The notes beneath the pieces were generated by a model. That model worked only from the letters and a program-made list of their open reading frames with translations, made no database searches and had not been told where the DNA came from. This document shows positions 13,321 through 26,016 of a stretch of 64,000 nt of DNA, one piece after another. Position 1 is the first letter of the stretch. Every line of letters begins with the position of its first letter. A program made the translations under genes and the position numbers. This DNA comes from Epiperipatus broadwayi (taxonomy: Eukaryota > Onychophora > Udeonychophora > Euonychophora > Peripatidae), in NCBI GenBank assembly GCA_028023455.1, contig JAQFVV010006273.1, positions 312,001-376,000 on the forward strand, in the 5' to 3' direction.

Positions 13321-16199
13321 TGACAAAACAGATTGTCATTGATATAACAAAAGGTGGGAATTATTTATTTTTAAATTATTTTTCTGGATATGGCTTGTAA
13401 ATTATCTTGGCAACATACTGAGACTTAATTTGTTGGTTCCATAATTTCATTATCAGTCAAAATAAGAAGTAAAGTCCTCGGCAACTTTTAGCTTGGTTAT
13501 TATCAATTTGGGAATATAAACAATTTAAATATTTATATCATTATTTAACTAGAAAGATTAAATTAGATGTTAAGGTTTAATACAGATTTGAATGTGCTGA
13601 TGATATTTTTAATAAGATTAAAATGAGATATTTCATTACAAATCTATTGCAAGTAAATTAACTGCATAGAAAGTATTATTTTACCTATTTTATTGTACAG
13701 AAGTAAGGCTTGGACATTCTTCAAATTAAATATATTGGCAATAAAAAGTTTTTATTTAAGAATGCTCAGTAAAATTTAAAAAATACAATGACATAAAAGT
13801 AGTCAATATATTTTTCAATTTGCTGAATATAATATTATACAGTACAGTATTGTGAAATCTTACCCTTGTTAGACTAAACATGAAAAATAAATAAATATTT
13901 ATAAAAGAATGTTTTATGGTAAATGTGAGCACAGTTTTAGGGGATGATGTAGACTCCATTTATTAATAAAGTATCATAAAGGCATTTTAAACTTTATTAG
14001 TTTCATCTAAAAGACATGGTAAAGAATAGAATATACTGGAGACCTACAATAAAGCACTTCACATAACTATTTCAAATAAAAAAATTTTTGTGTATAAACT
14101 AAAAGAAAGAAATGCAAAATGTCAAATAAACAAAAAAATAAAAGTATATTCTATATGATGTATTTGTGGGTCACAAATTGGTTCATATAGTTATCACAAA
14201 AGTCATCTCTAGAATAGTTTTTTCTTTACAAGGGCTATTTCTGATGATGACAGATTTTGAGCATTGAAATTTATATGACAATTTTTAATTTAAACTGTTT
14301 TCTTAGCCAATTTGCACCTGCATAGCCATATAATCTTTTCATTTTAGAAATGCAAGATTTTTTTTTTTTTAAAAAAAAAAATTGTTTCCTAATTATAAAA
14401 TTTTGAGATACTGGCTATTGGAATGTTCTAAAATATTATTTATCAGCTTCTTATCTCCCAAATTTTTCTGTCAAATACTTATAGAAACTCATCATTCATA
14501 AATGAACAATAATTGAAGATATATTATTAAAAAATTTGTAAAAAGATTTTAAAACTAGTAAAGGTATTGCTGCATTAAACTTTTCGGATATATTTATATA
14601 TTTTCAAGCATCAATATTTGAAATGCCATGATGATATAATTCATTAAATTTAAATCATGTTCATGATTTACCTTAAAAAACCCAGAAATAAGAATTTTTA
14701 TTATTTAGAAGTGATTCAATTGGAACTAGTTACTGATTTTACAAAAGAAGTATTATTGCTTTGCTTTTTTTTTTATTTATAGGGGTAAGAGAATTTATTT
14801 TCTTTAAATTTAACTCCAAAAATAAACTTGGAAGATGTTACTTTAAAAATCTGTTAATCTTGAATTTATTAACATTTTAAGTTTAAAATGGTTAAATATA
14901 TATTAATAATTGTGCATTGCAAAAGAGCATATGAAATGCTTGCTCTTTCTGTTGTTATTTATTTTAATATTAGCACTTGAAAAGACACATAAAACTATTT
15001 TAAATATAACTAGATATGATCCAACTAAAATTATCAATAGTCATATCTTCACATTACCACAAAAACATCTGTATAATCTCAAATAACAACTGGACATCAG
15101 ATCACATAATATTTTAAAAAATCTTCATCTCAAGAATGGGTTCTAGATTTTGCATTATACTAACTGGTGTTCATTGATTACTCAAATTTATAGTAGATGA
15201 CTATAAACTAGGGTAAAGATAATTACTCTGGAAGAAATATAGATAAGATATGAGAAAGTTATTTGATAATGATAAATCAATGTCTCCATTTACTTTCAGT
15301 ATCTGCATTAATATCAGTAATTTCTTGTAGTTACGTTACACCAAAGCCATCTAGTGGAAATATAATACTTCCGTGTGAAGAAGGCTAATGTTTAGAAACT
15401 AGTCTAAAAATATAGATACTATACTACCACTTCAACTCCATTAATTATTGAAGTGTACAATAGGTTATTTTGCAGTAAAATAAATACTTATATAAAATTG
15501 TAATTTAAAAAAATTGTATGCATAAAATGAAAATAAAATAAATGCAATGGATGGATTTTCATCACCTTATGACGATAGTTATTCATTAGATATTTTGAAA
15601 TGTTTTTAATTGGTTTCATCTAATCTATTGATTCAGGTCTTCAAATCACAAATGAAAATAATAGATCTTATTTGGTTTATAATTCACACAGTTTAATTAA
15701 CAAGCTAAATGATGTGATTTTATTAGGTTTTTAATATGTAATAAGAGTTGCTGGATCTCAAACCAAGCTATTCAATTATTCTGCAAGATGTCAAATATAG
15801 GATTTAGTTTTTAATAATGATTACAAATCATAATTTAAATATAATTTATTTAAATTATATCATGTTTTATATTTGTAATATTCTTATTTGATATACATTA
15901 AATTTATTATTTATAAGTCAATTAATTTTATTACACACATTGATTATAGTGCCTATTGTTTTATCCCTCAAATGTTATAAATATCGTTTATACAGTGATT
16001 TTAACTTTTACTGGAAAAAAATATATATATTCATTTAATATTTACATGTGTGAATAAAACAAATTAAGGTGTTTATTTTTATTTCAATATCTTTTACTAT
16101 TGAGAAAAGTATATGCATGCATTAGTATGTTGAATTAAAGTAACATTGGGAGATAATATATTCTTAATTATTTTCTTCTATCATTATGTTTCAAAAATA
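13321..16199. other. AT-rich non-coding stretch with faint PLE-tail-like motifs
   Basis: There is no gene. Two short patches resemble the CTGAnGA...GAAA motif of PLE ends: CTGATGA at 14241-14247 with GAAA at 14266-14269, and GTGAAGA at 15375-15381 with GAAAC at 15395-15399. Neither has a convincing stem II, so I treat them only as possible remnants. Confidence 0.4.
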
Positions 16200-16340
16200 T
16201 CATCATCATCAACCATTATCAATCCACTGCAGGATGAAGGTCTCTCCAAGTTCAATCTATCTTTTCCTATCTTTAGCTTCTCTTCTCCACATCACCCCTG
16301 CACACTTTCTTATTTCATCCATCCATCTCACATGTGATTT
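16200..16340 (-). pseudogene. LINE 3' end fragment
   Basis: Read on the plus strand, a CATCATCATC run is followed by sequence closely matching the 3' end of the minus-strand LINE at 53228-54052, with shared blocks such as CAATCCACTGCAGGATGAAG and TTAGCTTCTCTTCTCCACAT. The element is 5'-truncated, as is usual for LINEs, and is oriented minus. The plus-strand open frame over this region is an antisense artefact. Confidence 0.85.
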
Positions 16341-18234
16341 CTTTTGGGGTCTTTTATAAGAACATTTGATTTATACTAATATTTATTTTTCTACGATAAA
16401 AAAAAATATGTTAGCGTTAATTTAAATACACTGTTTATTTATATCAATTTTTATTGGTATAAGTTATAGAAATAAATAGATAACAAATCTAAATTTGATT
16501 ATTATTTATATATATTCTTTCTAAATAACTTTCTATATTTTTTTCATACTGTTGAATCTTTTTACATATTTACTTTAGTTAGCATTAAAATCAAAGTAAA
16601 GTGCTTTTACATTACTGCTTTCGTGATTACTTCTTTTTGTGTGTGCGCACATATTTAAATATACATTTAAAATCAATAGTGCATTTTATTTACACCTATT
16701 ACAATTTTTATATGGAAAAAAAAAAGAAAATATTTCTGCAATAAATTTATTTTTTAAGAATCATGTTCGTGTAAAAGCACTCGTGCTCGTTTGAAAAACA
16801 ATGCGCCAGATTTTCCCTGAATTTGAAACTTTTTGTTGAGAGAAGAAAACTGCTCTTTACTTGTAACGCGTTAGCATATTTAATAAAATTAATGTTGGAA
16901 GACAATATAGTTTTGAATTTTTTTTCCTATCCATTTTTTAATGAATACAGCTAGATTTTTTTTTGTAAATAAATTTTTGGAATTTTATAATAAAATCACT
17001 GCCCCAGATCAATTCAGCCCAGTGACTGATAAAGGTTTTCAGGATCAATTTGCAATTAGAAAAAAAAAATGTAAATAAAAAATAATTAATAAATCAATTT
17101 AATAATTGAGCATAATTGTTGTGCCAGTCACTTGGATTCAAATGCCACTTGATTTCCTAGACAACTGACCAAATATAAAAAAATAATCTGGATTTTTTTA
17201 AGAATCGATCTATAGGAAAAGAGGAGAATATTAAAATAATTTAAAACAAATATTTGAAACTGATATGAAAATATCATTTTTGATATCATTTTTAATATGC
17301 TGTCATTGAAGTAGAATTGGTGAAGTTGTATATAGGTATGTAATTAAAACGGAAGAAACTATACCGTTCACTGAGCAATATAACGTCAATAGCTACAAAA
17401 TGATAGAATAATACCAATCTAACTACCTTTATATGATAACAATCTATTCATCTTTTAGCTCTGTTGTTACATAAGCTTTTCTTGTTGACGTAGTTTTTTT
17501 TTTTTAAACTATATGATATATATATATTCTGTTACATATAATCAAATAGTTATCAAAAACTAAACAAATGCTGTACTCTTTGATTTCTGTGCTTTTACCT
17601 CTAACAGAAAATCTGTACAATTTTCTATGTATAAAATAAACGTTATTAGTATCGTAATCTCGTAAAAGAAAACTTAGATATTCTAATTAACATTGCTTCA
17701 ATGTTTCAGTGACTTATCCAATTATTATTAAAATATAAATTTAATAATTCTAACTCATATCCTATTATGCACATGCACCAATTATCTAAGCATTTGAGTT
17801 ATATTTACATTAAATAATCAAAGGTTAAGTAATTCAAAGAAACTTTTTGTATAAACTTCTCTTATTTTAATCAGAAGATGATTTTATAACTTCTTAAAAT
17901 AATTTTTATATATCACTTTAGCGATATCTATAAAAGCATTAATATTTGTAGGAGTATAGCTTAGAGTTGTCATTGACCCCATCCCTTTAGCCTAATCGAT
18001 TGCTAATTCAACTGATTGCTATTTTTTAATAAAGTTTTTTTCTCAAAATATGATTTATTAACGTAATATTAATCTTTGAATTTACATGATTTACAATGCA
18101 GAACTTGATTTACCGAGTGAACAGAAAAACCTTGAATTGTATATGCATATATCTTGCCATTCATAGCTTCTCTTATAGTTTATTAAGTAACCCCTGACTT
18201 TAATGGCAACTAGATAGATGACAGCTTCCAAGAA
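16341..18234. other. AT-rich non-coding stretch
   Basis: No gene or recognisable repeat is seen apart from short homopolymer and TA runs. Confidence 0.5.
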
Positions 18235-18735
18235 TCACATCATCTCCACCATCCAAAAGATGAGAAAGTAAAAATCCATACTAATCCCTGCAGCACCCAT
18301 GTCCCAGCCCCCCGCTAAGAACAAGCAACAAGGCCTTGGGTATTTCCAAAGCTCAGACACTCTCATACAATGCCCTTACTAATTCCCACAGCACCCAGAT
18401 CCCCTCCAAAACCCAGGCTTTTAAGACCTTCTAAGCATCAGACCCTGCCATCCAGATGGCAGAGATGAGTGATACAGCAGCCCCGATTTGAAGTTTAAAC
18501 CATAGCACTAATCAAAAATGTAAACCCCACATGCTTACAGCATATGCCATCTACAAATTATTACATAGTCTAATAGCCAACCTATGAATCACATGGAGAA
18601 CAAAGAGATTAAAACCACAATGCATCACATCATCTCCACTGCCCTGAAAATGAGAAAGATGAAACCCATACTAATTCCCCATAGCACTCACATCTCAGTC
18701 CCCCCATAAAAACCAGAGTTCAGGCCCCAGGATAA
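18235..18735 (+). repeat. C-rich imperfect duplication, period about 390 bp
   Basis: This block is much richer in C and G than its surroundings. CACATCATCTCCAC recurs at 18236 and 18626, followed both times by a GATGAGAAAG segment, a CCATACTAAT segment, a GCAC/GCACT segment and a C-run ending near AAAACC or AAGAACA. A third partial match (CTTACTAATTCCCACAGCACC, about 18376) lies between them. There is no open frame. It looks like a piece of a satellite or of an unidentified repeat. Confidence 0.65.
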
Positions 18736-19604
18736 AGTTGTAAGAAAATACTGAATTATTTATTAAAAGCAATTACTTCCATTAATGTTTTAATGTTGAT
18801 TCATAATAATTTTTAGGATTATATGCATATTGTTGAGTAATTACAAAAAATTAAGATTGATTAAAAAGTTAGCGTACATTATAGTAATATCTACTTTCTA
18901 TTTTTTAGTAAACTCTAATTAAACAGTAAGCTATTAGATAGCCTTGCAAACAAAATTTTTATAAACATTGTCAAGTAATTTGACTGTCTACTAGTACAAA
19001 ATATTATTATTGGCATATCCTTTTCAATACAAATAAATTACAGAACTTTAAATAACCAAATTACATATTCCCAGATTCGAAGTGATCTTCAATACAAAGG
19101 TTTATTTCTTGATTTCTGCATTGTAATAAGTTAGTATTCTGATCATGTTTACTCTTGCACAGTCCAATATCACTCACTTATAGTCCCTGCTTATTACTTA
19201 TAGTTCTGTACAATACTTTTTGAATTTAAAAGACTTCAATTTTGAGATTGGTTGATCAGAATTCTGAAATTTTTGAAAGCCCACTTTTGAACTACTGCTC
19301 ATATATGTAGTAAAACAACAGTTTCATCTTAAATAATTAGATTCATAAAATAATGTCAATTAATAAATTTGTAGTACTTATTGCCTTATTTACTGAATGT
19401 TTAAAAAATAAAGCCTGATTAGATAATATTTAAATAATCAATATAATTGAGCATGGTATATAAATTCTAATATTTGTCTTCAGATAAAATTCAATTACAT
19501 TGCACTAATTTTTTACAGTAAAAATAGACACTATTTGCTTTTAGACATTGCATATCTAGCATATCTGATATATATATATATATATATATTATTCTTTAAA
19601 TTAA

Positions 19605-19665
<61 letters not shown>

Positions 19666-20637
19666 TATAATTTAATCTAAAGTTACCAAACATTTTCTGC
19701 ATTCCCAGCTATGATATCTGCAGATAAATACAAGGGGATACACCAGAAATTCAGAAATTTTGTAATAAAAAATTGTGTATTTATTTTTAGGTGGTATATA
19801 TTGAATCTTCTTCAAATTACTGTCAATTTATTGCAATGCATCAATTTAAACATGTTTTCCCTTTTTCAAAGTAGTCCTGAAATTCTAGCAAAGTGATACC
19901 CTTTAATCCCTCTATCGTATTTTTTTTTACTACTTACAAGTCTGCAAAAAAAATTTTTGAGGCAATTTTCATTTAGGGAAATAAAAAGAAGTTGTACAGA
20001 GCAAGATCAGATGAATATGACTGATAGATAAGTTGTTTTGTGCTGTTTTTAACTAAAAATTGTTTCACACTCAAGGCTTTGGGTGCTGGTGCATGATTGT
20101 GGTGAAGTTTACACTCCCAACTTTGCCACAAATCAGGATTTTTTATTTTTCCACATTACACAAACCTTTAAAAATTTCTAGTTAAAATATCTAATCATTT
20201 CAAATGAATTATAAGTCAACAATTCTAATTACTTAATTAGGTTTGTTTTGACTTTGGACTTTACTTACTACATGTTTTTGAGATCTGGTGAATTTGACAC
20301 TTCCGTTAGCTACTAATAAACTTGTGTTTTCCCCAGAGAGATTTTGTAAGTTTTTTCAAGCATTACCACTGTTTCCCTTCTTTTATTCCTAATAAAAAGC
20401 AAAATTTCACATTGTTCCAACTTTTCAGCCATTACAAAAATTGAGAAATACATGAGACATATTTAACAAAAACATTTGCACCATGACTTTATCTGATATC
20501 AGCAGAATACAGGGAAATTTTTACAAGAGAGATATAGTCACAGAAGCATTATTACAACATGCTCACCCTTCAAAGAATGATTTTCATTTTTTGGGGTATC
20601 TCCTCTTATCTTAATAATCATTACTAATTATTTATTA
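18736..20637. other. AT-rich stretch with (AT)n arrays
   Basis: TA arrays lie at 19569-19589 and 19605-19661. Otherwise the sequence is non-coding A/T-rich DNA up to the hAT target duplication at 20638. Confidence 0.6.
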
Positions 20638-20645
20638 GGCTATAA

Positions 20646-23248
20646 CAGGGGTCGGCAACCTATGTTACCCGTGCCATGCTTGGCACGCCAATGATTATCA
20701 ATGGCACTCTGAATAAATTGAAATAGTAAAAAAAATATATTTTAATTACAGCGTCTTTTTTTTTTGTTTTCACATTCTACATTGAATTTATGATTAAATC
20801 ATTATTTATCAAAAAATAATACACTTGACTTTTTATTTTCAAGTGAAATAAATTCTACATATTCACATTTTATTTCTGATAATATTAAAAAATGAGATCG
20901 TAATTCAAATAAAAAGATTATTATGTTATCAATTCTTGAAAGCTATTTTTGATAGTTGAATGGTAAATAATTGATGCTCATTGGTGGTGCTTTTTTCAAA
21001 AAAGATACTATCATGACATAGTGACTGAGAGATTCCTAAAATGTCCCACAAAAGACAAAAATGTGATATTCGCTCTTTTCAAGACTCTTGGACAAATAAA
21101 TATGGATTTGTACAGCAAAAAGATCGTGTTGTGTGTACATTATGCTGTGAAAGTATTTTGTGTCATACCTCAAGTATACAAAGACATTATCAAAATAAAC
21201 GTGTGTTCATGTTTAAAAACTCAGATGAGAAAAGTGAAGCTATAAAAAGAGCTGTTTCTGCCTTTAAGAAACAAACTCTTATTTTAGTCAAATAATTGGA
21301 ACCCAAAATAAAGCCACCAAATGTAATTATACAATTGCTCATTGTGTGGCTTCGAAAGCAAATCTTTCACAGGTGGACAATTCATCAAAGAAACGTTTTT
21401 GAAAAGTGCTGAAATCTTATTCAGTGATTTACCAAATAAACAAACAATACTGTCTCGAATTTGAGAAATACTAGATTCTGCAAGATCAATTCAAAGAAGA
21501 ATAACTGACATGGCCGAAGATGTAACAACAAAACAGAAAACCAGTTTACAATAAGCTGTTGCATTCAGTGTTGCTGTTGATGAAAGCACTGATGTAAATG
21601 ATATGGCATGCCTAGCATTGTGACAGCAATCATATTTATGAAGAACTATGTTGCTTGATTCCCCTTACTGGTACAACAAAGGGACATGATATTTTCACTG
21701 CATTTTTCAATTATTTTGAAAATCAGAAAATTAACATAAATAAAATATTTAGTGTTACTACTGATGCCAGCCATGCAATGGTCAGAAAGGAAAAGGGATT
21801 TGTTAAACTTCTTGAAAATCATATTAAACATCGAATATTGAGTTTTCACTGCATTATACACCAGGAAAATTTAATTGCAAAAATCTCATCACAATGCTTG
21901 AATTATGTAATGGACAGTGTCATTAAAATAATTAATTTCATAGTTTCTCATTCTTCATTAGCAAATAGGCAATTTAAATCCCTTTTGCAAGAAATTAATA
22001 GTACATATATACACCTCCCTCTATATAGCAATGTTCATTGGATTAGTCGAGGTAATGTCTTGAACAAGTTTGTATCATGTCTGAAAGAAATCAGAATGTT
22101 TCTTCATGAAAAAGAACATCCTTATCTGGAAATAAAGATGAAGACTGGTTATGCAAATTGATATTTCTGACTGATATGACTCAATACTTGAATGAGTTAA
22201 ATTTGCATTTGCAAAGGAAGGGTCAAACAGTACTAGAACGTTTTGAATATTGGAAAGAATTTGCATCAAAATCAGATATATTTTGGTGTGATATTATCAT
22301 TAACACCTACAAGTACTTTCCTTATGTAAAGGCCCATGCAAATCAATTTAACAAAGATGAACTTCAAAAATACATTGAAGCTCTCAGAGAAGAATTTTCC
22401 AAACGATTTGAAGATTTCCAAATACACCCATATTTTCTTTCCTCATCAAACCTGACTTAATTAATTTAAAGATGACTATTTGATTTATCTTTTTTTGAGT
22501 GGATGGATATTGATAATTTTGAATTGGAATTAATCGAATTAATGTCATCAGAATTGTGGAAAACTAAATATATAGAATTGCGGAAAACGCTTGAAGGAAA
22601 CTGTCTAGAAAAGTCAGCTGTCATTCTCAATTGTTGGATATCATTACCTGAAAGATTTAATTCTTTGAAATAAACTGCTTGTGTTCTGCTTTTGACATTT
22701 GGTTCAACTTACTTATGTGAACAAATTTTCTCACATATGAAAAATATTTTGAGTTCACAAAGAAGTTGCCTAACACCTGAATATTGCATTAAGCTAAAAG
22801 TGACCAATTACATACCTGACATTACAAAGGCAATGTTCACATTAATTTATTTTAATAAAAAAAGGCTAATCCTATTAGAATTCATGATATTTTTTTCTTA
22901 TTTAAATTATATATTTTGTATAGGTAAAAAGTTGTAATTTATAATTTGTAATATAATTTTTAATAAGCATGTTAAAAATTACAAATTTTTAAAAAAGGTA
23001 CTTTTCACATGATTCTAACTATTTTAAAATATTGAATGACCAATAATATAAGATCCAGTTATAATGGACTTCAAAAGTACCGATTATATAGTAGTATATA
23101 TTATATACTATAATATATATAACTTTGAAGCTTATTATAACTGAACCAATTTTGATAATATAATAAGATTGTTAAAATCATGTTGGCATGTGGAATAACA
23201 TTGTAACATAGGTTCGGCACCACACTACTAAAAGGTTGCTGACCCATG
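20646..23248 (+). mobile_element. hAT DNA transposon (Charlie/ZBED5-like), inactive
   Basis: The left end reads CAGGGGTCGGCAACCT (20646-20661). The right end, read inwards on the minus strand from 23248, is CATGGGTCAGCAACCT, 14 of 16 bases identical. The flanks carry an 8-bp target duplication with one difference: GGCTATAA (20638-20645) and GACTATAA (23249-23256). An 8-bp duplication, these termini and a BED-finger/hAT transposase inside together identify the superfamily. The length of about 2.6 kb fits an autonomous element that has since decayed. Confidence 0.93.
21041..22870 (+). pseudogene. Broken hAT transposase (ZBED5/SCAND3-like)
   Basis: It would bind the element ends and catalyse cut-and-paste transposition. 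The N-terminal BED finger shows CTLCCESILC and then RHYQNKR; the last zinc ligand (H expected) is R, so the finger is damaged. After frameshifts, a segment with FSVAVDESTDV (about 21570) carries the first catalytic Asp. TTDASHAM (about 21759) carries the second, followed by HCIIHQENL (about 21850), NVHWISRGNVL (about 22030) and YLCEQIFSHM (about 22714), which carries the catalytic Glu within the C-terminal dimerisation region. The frame breaks near 21296, 22160, 22458 and 22670, with in-frame stops besides. TIRs and a target duplication show it is a transposon and not a domesticated host gene. Confidence 0.9.
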
Positions 23249-23256
23249 GACTATAA

Positions 23257-23796
23257 ATTATCATATTATTTTCAGCTCAGTTATACAATAATTAATGAAT
23301 AATGTATTTACTATTATTAATCTCAATCATGTAAAATAATTAATTCAATTCTATTCTTCTTTTTTTATATGTAATATATATAATGTTATTTATATAGCAT
23401 GTATACATACATGTGTAATATTATAAATAAAGACTAACTTCTCTGGGAATGCACTTTAATAACCTCTGTGCACTCTCCATGCACAATATAAATAACAGAA
23501 TATTTAATACAGTAAATTCAAAATTTACTTATATTTTGTTATAGGTGTTTAAAATGAGATTGTACCTCTTTCTTGTAATAGATTGAATAAGTTTGTACAA
23601 TTAAATTGATAATTTATATCCCAGACACTCGATAGATTTAAGCCTTGATTTAAGCATGGTGAGTGAAAACTGGTTTATATAGAAAACAAACTAAGCATAA
23701 ACTACATTTATGCTTTTAAAGTTGATGCTATGGATGAATGTACAAAGCATGATCACCATTTCGTTTGCTTGTCCAAGCTGTTAAAACAGGCAAAAC
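23257..23796. other. AT-rich non-coding stretch
   Basis: Nothing recognisable is seen. Confidence 0.5.
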
Positions 23797-23899
23797 TCCC
23801 CATACAGTAGTACCACTCAGTGCACTACTGGCATTCATTTATTACTCTGGTTTGCACCGAGTGGCACTACTGTATAAATAGTTTTTCCTGTTAGAATGT
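23797..23899. repeat. Foldback sharing the ACAGTAGTRCCA core
   Basis: The left arm 23797-23838 and right arm 23853-23899 are inverted copies. The shared core TACAGTAGTACCACT pairs with AGTGGCACTACTGTA. The same core occurs near 35060 and 35295 (plus) and 35670 (inverted), so it belongs to a dispersed hairpin family. It has no coding content. Confidence 0.75.
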
Positions 23900-24049
23900 A
23901 CACAGGTTAGTAAACCACATGCTCAGATATATAATATTTCAAATATAGTACTAACTTTCATATTATAATACAAACTTTAATTTTTTGAATAAATATTTAT
24001 ATTGCAAACAATAAACTGTCTAAATTCATCCAATGTATTGTTATTATTA

Positions 24050-24200
24050 ACCATTTTGAACTATAGTTCTCTGATCTATTTTGATATAAATAAAATATCT
24101 GAAATAGATAAATGGTCTCCAAGATGCAATTCTTGCTGAACCAGTACTCTTTGGTTGGCCTAGGTCACAACCTCTCACATATTTATAATATTAATAGAGA
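24050..24200 (-). mobile_element. Short element with hammerhead-like core, copy A (decayed)
   Basis: Read on the minus strand, GGCCAA (24160-24155) is followed by CCAAAGA where CTGATGA is expected, then GTACT/GGTTC/AGCAA as stem II, then GAAT where GAAA is expected, and then TTGG (24122-24119), which can pair with the first CCAA. It is clearly related to copies B, C and D but has lost both catalytic boxes. Confidence 0.7.
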
Positions 24201-25314
24201 TATATTTATCATTAATTTATGTTTAAAGTGTTTGGGTTAAAAACATGATTTCTACCTGATAAATAATTATTAATAATGATTATTCAAGAAAAGAGGATTG
24301 CATCTCAGCAAATGATTATTATTTTCAAGCATGGAAATAATATGGGCAAAAAAAAAAAAATGATTTGATTTTAAAAAATGGTGGCAATTATAAAATTTCT
24401 TCAAGAAGGAGTGTTTTCTAGAAAGTTAATTACATGAGACATTTTATTTACTAAGTGCTTTATTTTATAAAAAATGTAAAAATTCAATATTTTAATTAAG
24501 CACTAAATTAAGTTTTCCATTAATTAAGTTATTTTCCAATGATGATTAAATCTTAAAAACTTTACTGAATCTTAATTGTATTGAACTAAAAAATTGAATG
24601 CTTCTACTGAAATTATTTGCCGTTCTAATAATATTTTAATTATTCTATTTAAATATTATGCTAATTAGCCTTAAGTATTAAAATCTTTTTTCAAACACTG
24701 TTTCTGACTAGTTCTTATATTTTAATTTAATAAACTTCAGGTGATTTGTATACTATTTATGTAACTTAATTAAAATTCATTTTAGCTTAATACAAAAACA
24801 TTAATTGTATTTTGTTAAATATTATATTTTCGTTCACAAACAGGTGTTCTTTTTCCTTATACATATATATAAAACCTCATACAAAACAAGTATATATATA
24901 TAAACTAAACAGATAAAAGAAACTTAACTCGTTATCCTTCATTCACACATATGCTTTCTATATATATATTTTACAAACCCAAATATAAAATTAATATTTA
25001 CAAAATAAAATAAGGTAAAATAACTCACCACAGGATAAATGTTTGTCTGCTATCGGCATAGGAGCATTAAAAAAAAGATATTGTTTAATTAAATCAAATT
25101 GGAATGGAGTGATTTTTATTGTTTTTCTATTCCTATGTTGCTCTCTATATCAAAATAGATAGTTAGAAATCTATAAGCTAGCTATCTAAAAAATTTAAAA
25201 TTGTCTTGTTAATTCTCAATTACTTGAAATATTTTAAAATTTCATTAACATTCAACTCATTTTGTCATCATCAAGAGCAGGTATGGAAACTACTTTACTA
25301 CAAGCCATTATGAT

Positions 25315-25393
<79 letters not shown>

Positions 25394-25583
25394 CAAGTCA
25401 TATCTCACATGACTTATATAGCTTGCACTTACAAATATGTAAAATAAAGAGCGTTCTCTTGTAGCTTACCATTTTAAAAAAAAGCTTGTATATAGCTATT
25501 AGCATGCTCTTTATTTTTTATATATACAATATTTGAATAAATGCAAGCATAATTTATATATCTAGAGTTTATATTTAATTAAA
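24201..25583. other. AT-rich stretch with a 74-bp (AT)n array
   Basis: The dinucleotide array is at 25317-25390. The rest is non-coding A/T-rich DNA with short TA runs near 24870-24970. Confidence 0.6.
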
Positions 25584-25800
25584 GGGAATTTGAACACGGA
25601 CTTTCAAGCACTTTCAACTATCCACTTTATCTCACAACTGATACACATGACCACAAACATGTGAAAAATATAAATGATCTCCAATAATCATATTTAGTGC
25701 TGAACCAACACCCATCAATTGGTCCAGATTATCATCTCTCATACATATATAAATATAATCAATGCTTGGTTTATATTAAGATAGCAAATTTTCAAACTTT
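25584..25800 (-). mobile_element. Short element with hammerhead-like core, copy B
   Basis: On the minus strand the order is GGACCAA (stem I, 25725-25719), TTGATGG (CUGAUGA equivalent, 25718-25712), GTGTT/GGTTC/AGCAC (stem II), TAAA (GAAA equivalent, 25696-25693), an 8-nt stem III region, and TTGG (25684-25681) closing stem I. Downstream on that strand, a tRNA-like segment ends in a box B-like GTGTTCAAATTCCC (25597-25584). Three core positions differ from the hammerhead consensus, so it is unlikely to cleave. Its upstream part is continued by the foldback at 25752-26016. Confidence 0.75.
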
Positions 25801-26016
25801 AATGGATAGGCTTTAATCTACTACTCCCTCCAACTATTTAACCATCCATACCATCATGGTCATGACAATAATATTGGCATCAACAAGGGATTTGGACATT
25901 CCTTCATCAGATTTTCAATGGTATGGATGGTGAAGAGTTGGAGGGTGGAATATATTAAAACCTATCCATCAAAGTTTGAAGATTTGCTACCTTAATATAA
26001 ACCAAGTACTGATTAT
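25752..26016. repeat. Foldback attached to element copy B
   Basis: The left arm (about 25752-25852) and right arm (about 25918-26016) are inverted copies of about 100 bp with roughly 10-15% differences, separated by about 65 nt. The outer part (GGTTTATATTAAG...AACTTTAATGGATAGG) is also found at 44900-44945 beside copy D, so this is the 5' region of the hammerhead-bearing family, here present twice head to head. Confidence 0.8.

Noticed and set aside
14241-14269. Hammerhead from CTGATGA and GAAA
   Set aside because: The sequence between the boxes does not form a convincing stem II, and no UH/stem I partner was found.
21041-22870. Domesticated ZBED5-like host gene
   Set aside because: Terminal inverted repeats and a target duplication flank it, and the frame is broken several times, so it is a dead transposon.
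25883-25915. Hammerhead on the minus strand with CTGATGA inside the foldback loop
   Set aside because: An AAGG/CCTT hairpin follows the first box, but GTTGAT stands where GAAA is required.
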